Shown here one piece after another: positions 5,423 through 10,509 of a DNA stretch of 10,509 bases (position 1 is its first letter; every line of letters starts with the position of its first letter). Origin of the DNA: an uncultured Lachnospiraceae bacterium (GTDB taxonomy: Bacteria > Bacillota > Clostridia > Lachnospirales > Lachnospiraceae). The stretch covers positions 1 to 10,509 of the forward strand of contig CAMWNY010000054.1 of the NCBI GenBank assembly GCA_947175775.1, read 5' to 3'. The notes beneath the pieces are model-generated. The model worked only from the letters and a program-made list of their open reading frames with translations, did no database searches and had not been told where the DNA came from. The translations under genes and the position numbers were made by a program.

Positions 5423-5851
5423 ATGAAAGAAGCATATGAGTTATCAAAACGGGAGCAGTATGTGATGGATTTATTGTGGAAAAAGGAAGAAGCCTTGACA
5501 AGTGTGGATATTTTGGAGCAGTTGGGTGACATTATGCAAAATCCAACCTATGTGCACCGGACAATTAATCAACTGTTGGAAGCCGGTCTGATACAGGAAT
5601 GCGGAAGTGTACGCTACAATACGCAGTATGCACGGAAGTTTGTACCGTGTATGACACGGGAGGAGTATGCTGTAAAATATTTGGTAATGCATGGGCTTCA
5701 AAGAGGGTCGTTTGGAAAGGTGGCAGCGGCGCTGCTGAAGGAAACGCAGAGTGATAATAATAATGATATGGGTGAGCTGATAACACAATTGCAGGAAATC
5801 ATTGATGAGCTTAAGGTGCAGAACGATAATCCGGACGAACGGAAGGAATAA
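5423..5851 (+). CDS. BlaI/MecI-family winged-helix transcriptional repressor
   Basis: The 142-residue protein matches the usual length and layout of penicillinase-repressor (BlaI/MecI/CopY) proteins. An N-terminal winged helix spans about 5-75: LSKREQYVMDLLWKKEEALTS opens helix 1, NPTYVHRTINQLLEAGLI (about 38-55) is the recognition-helix region, and YNTQYARKFVP lies in the wing. The C-terminal helices (about 80-142) form the dimer part; the region around GSFGKVAAALLKE corresponds to the family's conserved G-S segment, and the very end is charged. Such repressors bind TACA/TGTA sites as dimers and are inactivated when a partner membrane protease is activated. The partner gene starts 9 bases downstream, and a matching inverted repeat covers the promoter. 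The regulated function need not be beta-lactam resistance: no beta-lactamase or penicillin-binding protein gene lies in this operon. Family is firm; inducer unknown. Confidence 0.9.
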   Translation: MKEAYELSKREQYVMDLLWKKEEALTSVDILEQLGDIMQNPTYVHRTINQLLEAGLIQECGSVRYNTQYARKFVPCMTREEYAVKYLVMHGLQRGSFGKVAAALLKETQSDNNNDMGELITQLQEIIDELKVQNDNPDERKE

Positions 5852-5860
5852 GGGGGAGAT

Positions 5861-7006
5861 ATGTGTATAACGGCGTACTCTTTGGTTATGGGGTGCATAT
5901 GGACTTCCGTTTTGACGATTGTTATGCGTGTCATACAAAAGGGAAAACGGACATTTCAGTATTTCGGAGTAAGTAATTTGGTCATTTTGTATCTGTTTTG
6001 TGTTTTCAGAATGACAGTGCTAATTGAATTTCCTGTGACAAAAGTCGTTTCAGTTGGAAATTTGTATAATGCCGTAACGCAATTTTTTACGAAAAAAGTG
6101 ATTGGCGGAAGGGTTTGTATTGGATATTTTTTTCTCATGCTTTGGTGCTTTGGTGCGGTTATAAAACTGATTTGGATGATACGGGATTACAGAAAAGTAA
6201 ATCGGATGCTTTGTGCCTGTGTTATGAAGGAGGAAGGCATGGAATGTGAACTGCTAAAAATGTTACAGAATGAAGAGGGAGATAAGCGGAAAATCAGAAT
6301 CTATAGGACGCCATTTGAGGTGCCGATGGAGATGGGGATTTTACATCCAATCATTCTGCTGCCTGACAGGGAATATAAGGAACGGAATTTGTATTATATT
6401 ATGAAGCACGAATATACGCATATTTTAAACCGTGATACGACGGTTAAGCTGCTGCTGAATCTTTGGGGCTGTATTTTTTGGTGGAATCCGATAGCATATC
6501 TGCTGAATACGGATATTGAGGATACGATGGAGTTAAAATGTGACCTGAAAGTGGCAGGAGGGCTGAGATATGAGGAAAGAGCGGCGTATTTGTCAGCGAT
6601 TTTGGATGTGATTCAGAATACGGCAGATAAGGAAGATGAGATTTCGAATAAGGGATACGACGGGGAGAAAATTAAGAAAAGGTTTCGCTGTATTGCGCAA
6701 TGTTCAGATATGACAAAACGGGGAACGGCGAAGTACAAAATATATAAGGCAGCGGTAGTAATGATATATATCATTATGTTTTGTGCTTCCTATTGTGTTG
6801 TTTTTCAGTCTGCATTTGAGGCACCGACAGAAGAAGTAATGGGGAAGAATATTTATTATTTGGAGCCTGAAAATACGTTTTTGCGGGAAAAGGAAGGGAT
6901 GTATGAGGTAATATACAACAATCAATGTGTTGGAGTAGTTGAAAAGGAGGCTGCATTCATGCTGCAGGAAAGTGGATTTGAGGTAAAAGGAGAGAAAAGA
7001 AGATGA
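5861..7006 (+). CDS. BlaR1-like M56-family membrane metalloprotease (signal transducer without a penicillin-binding domain)
   Basis: This 381-residue membrane protein would sense a signal and activate cleavage of the adjacent repressor. Hydrophobic segments at about 5-24, 37-56 and 84-107 are followed by a cytoplasmic zinc-protease domain. FEVPMEMGILHPIILLP (152-168) is the typical M56 lead-in, HEYTH (183-187) is the HExxH zinc site, and ELKCD (224-228) supplies the expected third ligand region. A fourth span (about 296-316) leads to an outer tail of only about 65 residues ending GFEVKGEKRR. True BlaR1/MecR1 proteins are near 600 aa, with a roughly 250-residue penicillin-binding sensor; here it is absent, so beta-lactam sensing through that route is excluded. 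The gene starts 9 bases after the repressor stop and overlaps the next, damaged gene by ATGA. The active-site motif looks intact. Confidence 0.88.
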   Translation: MCITAYSLVMGCIWTSVLTIVMRVIQKGKRTFQYFGVSNLVILYLFCVFRMTVLIEFPVTKVVSVGNLYNAVTQFFTKKVIGGRVCIGYFFLMLWCFGAVIKLIWMIRDYRKVNRMLCACVMKEEGMECELLKMLQNEEGDKRKIRIYRTPFEVPMEMGILHPIILLPDREYKERNLYYIMKHEYTHILNRDTTVKLLLNLWGCIFWWNPIAYLLNTDIEDTMELKCDLKVAGGLRYEERAAYLSAILDVIQNTADKEDEISNKGYDGEKIKKRFRCIAQCSDMTKRGTAKYKIYKAAVVMIYIIMFCASYCVVFQSAFEAPTEEVMGKNIYYLEPENTFLREKEGMYEVIYNNQCVGVVEKEAAFMLQESGFEVKGEKRR

Positions 7007-7178
7007 AAAGATTGTATAGTATCGGAACCAATTTTGCCTTAAATTTCCTTATACACCGGACGGAAACAGTAATACTCCTGTAAATGGCAATTGGTCATTT
7101 GGGTTTAAGACTGCTTTGAAAACGAAAACAATGAAGCCTGTAATATGTATCTATTACAGATATGAATATGGAGATTAA
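7003..7178 (+). pseudogene. Frame-disrupted remnant of a third gene in the blaI-like operon
   Basis: ATG 7003 overlaps the protease stop (ATGA), the classic form of translational coupling, but the frame runs for only 26 codons (MKRLYSIGTNFALNFLIHR...) to TAA 7081. From about 7020 another frame is open to TAA 7176 and reads like real coding sequence: FCLKFPYTPDGNSN, then VNGNWSFGFKTALK, ending ICIYYRYEYGD. That frame has a TAG at 7017, so the two parts are joined only by a frameshift or deletion between about 7020 and 7080. The second frame ends 2 bases before the next gene's ATG, as expected for an operon partner. The original was probably a small protein. A Gly-Trp/aromatic-rich end faintly recalls small secreted bacteriocin-like proteins, but this is too weak to assign. 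A sequencing indel is an alternative. Confidence 0.5.
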
Positions 7179-7180
7179 AT

Positions 7181-8212
7181 ATGAATATAAATTTGGACGA
7201 TCTTATAGGATCATATTATTATAATTGCGTAACAGGAGAAATAGGTATTACTGGAGCCTCTGACAGGATGAATGAACGATATAGGAAGAGAATGAAGGAA
7301 AATGCGATATATGAATCGGATGTAAAGGACAAGATGGTTCCGTTAGGACGGGATTCGTATACCAGCACACCGATTACAGATGAGAATTACGAGGAAATTA
7401 ATAGACCAAAACATCCTATGCCAAAGCATTGTTACGGCACAGGATTTGGGTATAGGCAGAGAAACGAGATTAATCAGATGCTGCAGGATTATTATACCGG
7501 AAAATCCGTCACAACGCAGGAACTGAAAGACTATTTTAAGGACTGCTGCAAGGACATGAGGGTGGTGATGGCGCAGGAAAGCCGGACAACAGGACTTGAT
7601 CCCGTGCATAATGAACAGATTATTCTTGATACCTATGAGCAGTTTCGGATGTCAAACTCTGCAATGGCAAATTACGGCTGTCAAAAGGAAGGCGAGCGTA
7701 TTGCGGTAAAAAACGGCTGGCGTGAGGGCGAACCGATTGACTGGGTATATTATAACGCGGATTTTTATTATCAGTCAGAGGAACTGCGGCAGATTTTCAA
7801 GGAAGCGGCGCAGGAAATGGCACACGAATGGAAGTGCGGGGAAATTGACACTTCGACAAGAGATACGGATAATAGCCTTTCTTATAGCAGCAGCTTTCAT
7901 CAGGTGTGGAACCATAGTGGGAATAATGGGACGAGGATAATGGATATGGCAGACCTTTCAGAACAGCCACCATTGGGTTTCTGTCTGTTTTTTCGGGAGG
8001 TTTTAGAAGGAAGCGCTTATTATGGGATATTTCAGACAGGGATGGATGGAAAAGCTGATATTGAAAAAAAGACGGCGCTTAATCCGACACAGTCTTATAA
8101 TTTAGGTGCGCTCTTTCAAAAGAGCAGTAATAACAAATCATTGCTACATTATTTGAAAAATTTTAATGCTTTCACAAGGTATTATGGGACAACCAAATTG
8201 AGAAAGGGATAA
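7181..8212 (+). CDS. Unrecognised 343-aa protein, last gene of the blaI-like operon
   Basis: A complete frame starts at ATG 7181 with GGAG at 7170-7173, 7 bases upstream. The product is hydrophilic, rich in Tyr, Asn, Asp and Glu, and has no signal peptide or convincing membrane segment, so it looks cytoplasmic or is exported by an unseen route. Visible blocks are LDDLIGSYYYNCVTGEIGITG (near the N-terminus), PMPKHCYGTGFGYRQRNEINQM (80-100), WREGEPIDWVYYNADFYYQSEEL (about 180-202), and a helical segment IFKEAAQEMAHEWKC (205-219). MAHEWK is not an HExxH motif. The C-terminus (FTRYYGTTKLRKG) is basic. I do not know this family and give no function. It follows the damaged third gene by 2 bases, so it probably shares the promoter at 5298-5326 and may belong to the regulon of the repressor/protease pair. 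A strong terminator follows at 8282-8317. Confidence 0.7.
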   Translation: MNINLDDLIGSYYYNCVTGEIGITGASDRMNERYRKRMKENAIYESDVKDKMVPLGRDSYTSTPITDENYEEINRPKHPMPKHCYGTGFGYRQRNEINQMLQDYYTGKSVTTQELKDYFKDCCKDMRVVMAQESRTTGLDPVHNEQIILDTYEQFRMSNSAMANYGCQKEGERIAVKNGWREGEPIDWVYYNADFYYQSEELRQIFKEAAQEMAHEWKCGEIDTSTRDTDNSLSYSSSFHQVWNHSGNNGTRIMDMADLSEQPPLGFCLFFREVLEGSAYYGIFQTGMDGKADIEKKTALNPTQSYNLGALFQKSSNNKSLLHYLKNFNAFTRYYGTTKLRKG

Positions 8213-8281
8213 AAAAATATCGGTTTGGAACAAAATAAAGTACTGTAATAAGGCTTTGGTAAAAGTATGGTTATTTTATGA

Positions 8282-8317
8282 AAAAACAGGCATTATTGCA
8301 CAATGATGCCTGTTTTT
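8282..8317. terminator. Strong bidirectional intrinsic terminator
   Basis: AAAAACAGGCAT (8282-8293) pairs perfectly with ATGCCTGTTTTT (8306-8317); four more inner pairs (one wobble) leave a 4-base loop. A-rich sequence on one side and T-rich on the other give U-tracts in both directions. It separates the convergent 343-aa gene and the MATE transporter gene, whose stop codon begins 5 bases beyond the hairpin. Confidence 0.88.
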
Positions 8318-8321
8318 GCCA

Positions 8322-9695
8322 TTATTGTTTCTTTTTGCGAAGCGTGGGTCTTTTCCAAATATTCATGCGATAGAGGATATACAAAAGTGCAGCGGAAATG
8401 CCGTTACTGATGACAACGCTGTACCAAATGCTGCGCACGCCCATATGGAATACCGTTTCGCAGATAAACAGCGTCAGAAACCGGAATACCCAAAGTCTTG
8501 TTGCATCAATAATCATGGTAACTTCTGTATGTCCCGTGCCCTGAAACAGTCCGCTTGTGGCGTTGTGGATTCCGTTTGTCCAGCACCAAAATGCCATAAT
8601 GCTTAAAAAATCCGCAGCCATGCCGATAACGGCGTCGTTATCGGAAAAAATGCTGACAATGCTTCTTGAAATCGGCGCGCGCGATAATATAAACCCGCCG
8701 ACAAACAGGAATACGATGCTGATATTGCGTGACAGCTTATAGCCGTGCTCCGCTCTGTCATATTGGTTTGCGCCGATATTTTGCCCGACAATCGTAGCGA
8801 CGGCGGAACCGATGCCGTTTGACGGAAGCGTAATCAGCCCGTTTACCTTGTTGCCGATACCGTATGCTGCCATCGCCTGCGTGCCGTATTTGTAGACGTT
8901 TTTACTCATTAACAGAAAACCAAGCTGCATGGTGGAGCCGCCGATTGCAGTCGGAAGCCCCACACGGAAAATGGAAAGCAGCTTTTCTTTCTCAAACCGC
9001 AGGTGCCGCAGATCAAGATATACTGTCTGCGTGCGCCGCGTGAGCGCCCAAAAGGCAATCAGCGCGGAGGGGACTTTCGCAAGCAGCGTCGCAAGTGCGG
9101 CACCGGTGATGTTGAGATCCAATGTAATCATCAAAAGCGGATCCAAAACCATATTGATAAGAATCCCTAGAAAATTTAAAAGCATTGGGCGGACGGTATC
9201 GCCCTGCGCCTGATGTATGGCGTTATAGATATTGATTGTGTACAAAAGCGGCATATCGAGAACAACAATTTGTAAATAGACCGTGCCGTAGTTAAACGTA
9301 ACGCCGTCTGCACCAAGCCAGCGCACAATAGAGGGAGTGGCAAAAAAACAAACACCTGCGCATACAACTGCAAAAATCATTGCACAGGCAAAAATCTGAT
9401 TCGCCATGCTTTTGGCATTTTTATCATCCCTTGCGCCGATATACTGGGCAATCAGCACGGAGCCGGCGACGGTGATGCCTGTCCCGAAATTTAAGATAAT
9501 ATTCTGCACCGGCGTGACAAGGTTGATGGCGGCAAGCTGTTCCGTGCCGATTTTTCCAAGCCAGTAGGTGTCGGTAAGGTTATACATTGTCTGTAAAAAC
9601 GAATTAATTACAACGGGTATGGCAATTGATAAAATCGCCTGCAGCATGTTACCATTTAAAATTAAGTCTCGGTTTATCTTTTTTGTGGGTTTCAT
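8322..9695 (-). CDS. MATE-family multidrug/toxic-compound efflux transporter
   Basis: MATE proteins export cationic drugs or metabolites in exchange for Na+ or H+. The 457-residue product has the family length and twelve hydrophobic spans in two repeats. Repeat one contains MYNLTDTYWLGKIGTEQLAA (37-56) and AQYIGARDD (83-91). Repeat two contains GFLLMSKNVYKYGTQAMAAYGIG (259-281) and the matching GQNIGANQYDRA (304-315). QAQGDTVRPM (162-171) and FQGTGHTEV (384-392) are the paired conserved loops. The C-terminus is basic (KRPTLRKKKQ). ATG 9695 is chosen: a longer frame begins at TTG 9716, but the only Shine-Dalgarno-like sequence, AAAGGAA (9713-9707), lies inside that extension and serves ATG 9695 at about 11 bases. 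The gene is alone on its strand, divergent from the glycosidase gene. Substrate and coupling ion are not predictable. Confidence 0.93.
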   Translation of the reverse strand: MKPTKKINRDLILNGNMLQAILSIAIPVVINSFLQTMYNLTDTYWLGKIGTEQLAAINLVTPVQNIILNFGTGITVAGSVLIAQYIGARDDKNAKSMANQIFACAMIFAVVCAGVCFFATPSIVRWLGADGVTFNYGTVYLQIVVLDMPLLYTINIYNAIHQAQGDTVRPMLLNFLGILINMVLDPLLMITLDLNITGAALATLLAKVPSALIAFWALTRRTQTVYLDLRHLRFEKEKLLSIFRVGLPTAIGGSTMQLGFLLMSKNVYKYGTQAMAAYGIGNKVNGLITLPSNGIGSAVATIVGQNIGANQYDRAEHGYKLSRNISIVFLFVGGFILSRAPISRSIVSIFSDNDAVIGMAADFLSIMAFWCWTNGIHNATSGLFQGTGHTEVTMIIDATRLWVFRFLTLFICETVFHMGVRSIWYSVVISNGISAALLYILYRMNIWKRPTLRKKKQ

Positions 9696-9764
9696 ATTGA
9701 TAATTGTTCCTTTCAAAGTCTGATTGTTTGGATGCAGTATATCAAGGATATGGGAACTGCGTTG

Positions 9765-9791
9765 TGTTCTGCTTTATCATATAACAGAACA
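9765..9791. promoter_or_regulatory. 7-bp inverted repeat upstream of the MATE gene
   Basis: TGTTCTG (9765-9771) and CAGAACA (9785-9791) flank 13 AT-rich bases containing a minus-strand TATGAT (9782-9777) that could be a -10 box. A dyad over a -10 box is a common repressor site, but no good -35 box was found, so this is tentative. Confidence 0.35.
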
Positions 9792-9879
9792 AATGGAAAT
9801 GCTATCAGATTTGCTCATCATAGTATACAAACGCAAAATTACATTATAAAATGACAAGAAATTGTAAGACGAAAACGGC

Positions 9880-9897
9880 TGTATCCGATTTGTATCC
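9880..9897 (+). repeat. Direct repeat TGTATCC, 11-base period, between the MATE and glycosidase genes
   Basis: TGTATCC at 9880-9886 and 9891-9897 lie one helical turn apart, upstream of the glycosidase gene. Direct repeats on one DNA face can be activator sites. A weak -35-like TTGTTT (9923) lies downstream without a convincing -10 box at normal spacing. Confidence 0.3.
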
Positions 9898-9960
9898 AAC
9901 TGAGTGATTTTTTAGTAGATATTTGTTTCCAAATGTGTTATCGTAGAAATATATGAAAAA

Positions 9961-9990
9961 TGTCGGGACAGGTTTTGAATTGTCTGACAG
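9961..9990 (+). promoter_or_regulatory. Two TGTC-ACAG dyads just before the glycosidase start
   Basis: TGTCGGGACAG (9961-9971) and TGTCTGACAG (9981-9990) are short imperfect dyads with starts 20 bases apart, ending 3 bases before the Shine-Dalgarno. In DNA they could be a paired operator; in RNA the halves can pair with one another in alternative ways near the ribosome binding site. Confidence 0.35.
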
Positions 9991-9993
9991 AAT

Positions 9994-9998
9994 GGAGG
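9994..9998 (+). promoter_or_regulatory. Ribosome binding site of the GH28 gene
   Basis: GGAGG lies 5 bases before ATG 10004 and fixes the start of the partial glycosidase. Confidence 0.75.
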
Positions 9999-10003
9999 AA
10001 TTT

Positions 10004-10509
10004 ATGAAGTACGATATAATCTACAAAACTTCCACAAGCTTTGTCGTCGAAATCAAGGACAATGGCTACTTCTCATCAGAGCATGTGCACGAAATCTATG
10101 TAAATGGAAGTCTTGCAGAAAAGAGCGACAGAAATGTGGCAAGTGTGTTTGGGCTTGCACCTGCGACCACGTACGACGTGGAGCTTTGGTATGACGGGGA
10201 GACGCAGCGCTTTGAAGTGACCACAAACGATGAATATGTGACTTTAAACGTAAAGGATTTTGGGGCAAAGGGCGATGGGGAAACAGATGATACTCTATTT
10301 ATCCAGTGTGCAATCAATGCATGTCCGAAAGGCGGCAGGGTGTACATTCCCGAGGGTGTTTACAAAATTTATCCGCTGTTTTTAAAAAGCGACCTTGTGC
10401 TTGAAATTGGAAAGGACGCGGTGCTTTCCGCTTTTACGGACAGAAATAAATTTCCCATTCTGCCGGGAAAAATCGAGTGCGTTGATAAGGAAAAGGAATA
10501 TTTGCTTGG
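10004..10509 (+). CDS. Glycoside hydrolase family 28, polygalacturonase/exo-poly-alpha-galacturonosidase type (5' part, cut by window end)
   Basis: The frame runs from ATG 10004 without a stop to the window end (168 codons plus 2 bases). Residues about 5-76 (YKTSTSFVVEI..., then LAPATTYDVELWYDG) look like a fibronectin type III-like beta domain, which often precedes bacterial GH28 enzymes. LNVKDFGAKGDGETDDT (81-97), then CPKGGRVYIPEGVYKIYPLFLKSD (107-130) and LVLEIGKDAVL (131-141), are the hallmark opening coils of the pectate-lyase/GH28 right-handed beta helix. The catalytic aspartates would lie beyond the window. GH28 enzymes hydrolyse alpha-1,4-galacturonic acid links in pectin. No signal peptide is present, so it probably acts in the cytoplasm on imported oligogalacturonides, as inferred for many Lachnospiraceae. 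GH28 rhamnogalacturonan-type activities cannot be excluded. It is divergent from the MATE gene, and the neighbouring genes that would confirm a pectin locus are outside the window. Confidence 0.85.
   Translation, partial: MKYDIIYKTSTSFVVEIKDNGYFSSEHVHEIYVNGSLAEKSDRNVASVFGLAPATTYDVELWYDGETQRFEVTTNDEYVTLNVKDFGAKGDGETDDTLFIQCAINACPKGGRVYIPEGVYKIYPLFLKSDLVLEIGKDAVLSAFTDRNKFPILPGKIECVDKEKEYLL

Noticed and set aside
5295..5938. Minus-strand frames opposite the BlaI-like gene
   Set aside because: The plus strand encodes a clear winged-helix repressor; the antisense frames are low-complexity and AT-driven.
5861..7006. Reading the M56 protein as a beta-lactam receptor (blaR1/mecR1) and the locus as a resistance operon
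   Set aside because: The penicillin-binding sensor domain is missing and no beta-lactamase or altered penicillin-binding protein is present.
8316..9213. Plus-strand frames of 61-96 codons inside the MATE gene
   Set aside because: Antisense of a well-supported transporter, with no start signals.
10053..10347. Minus-strand frames opposite the GH28 start
   Set aside because: The plus-strand frame has a GGAGG, an uninterrupted reading and the characteristic GH28 opening motifs.

Overview
The window looks like chromosomal DNA of a gut-type Clostridia, most likely a Lachnospiraceae. The reasons are strong GGAGG-type ribosome binding sites, moderate-to-low GC, a COG2509-type flavoprotein, a short PUA-less ProB, BlaI/M56 pairs, MATE exporters, and an exo-polygalacturonase-like protein without a signal peptide. 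This taxonomic guess is an inference from gene content.

Layout. (1) 49-2654, plus strand: a COG2509 FAD-dependent dehydrogenase, then glutamate 5-kinase (proB), whose best start is GTG 1800. (2) 2653-2693: a hairpin shared by convergent proB and the next gene. (3) 2693-5188, minus strand: a CPA1-type cation/H+ antiporter with RCK_C-like cytoplasmic repeats. It is preceded by a structured leader, two very small single-span membrane proteins (47 and 45 aa) and a 139-aa membrane protein. A good promoter (5234-5262) could drive all four genes. (4) 5298-8212, plus strand: an AT-richer block with a near-consensus promoter and inverted-repeat operator, a BlaI/MecI repressor, a BlaR1-like M56 metalloprotease, a frame-disrupted gene remnant, and an unrecognised 343-aa protein. 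(5) 8282-8317: a strong bidirectional terminator. (6) 8322-9695, minus strand: a MATE-family efflux transporter. (7) 9696-10003: a divergent intergenic region with several short repeats. (8) 10004 to the window end, plus strand: the first 168 codons of a glycoside hydrolase family 28 enzyme (polygalacturonase type), cut by the window edge.

How genes may work together. The minus-strand group (3) reads as a monovalent-cation homeostasis unit in which two tiny membrane proteins may be accessory subunits of, or regulators for, the antiporter. Group (4) reads as a repressor/protease signalling pair. Its extracellular domain is too short to be a beta-lactam sensor, and its likely target genes are its own operon, including the remnant and the 343-aa protein. 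The divergent promoters of groups (3) and (4) share about 100 bp with three TACAAAA motifs, so cross-regulation is possible.

The best candidates for something undescribed are the small-protein/antiporter cassette with its leader RNA, and the BlaI/M56 operon with its damaged third gene and orphan fourth gene.
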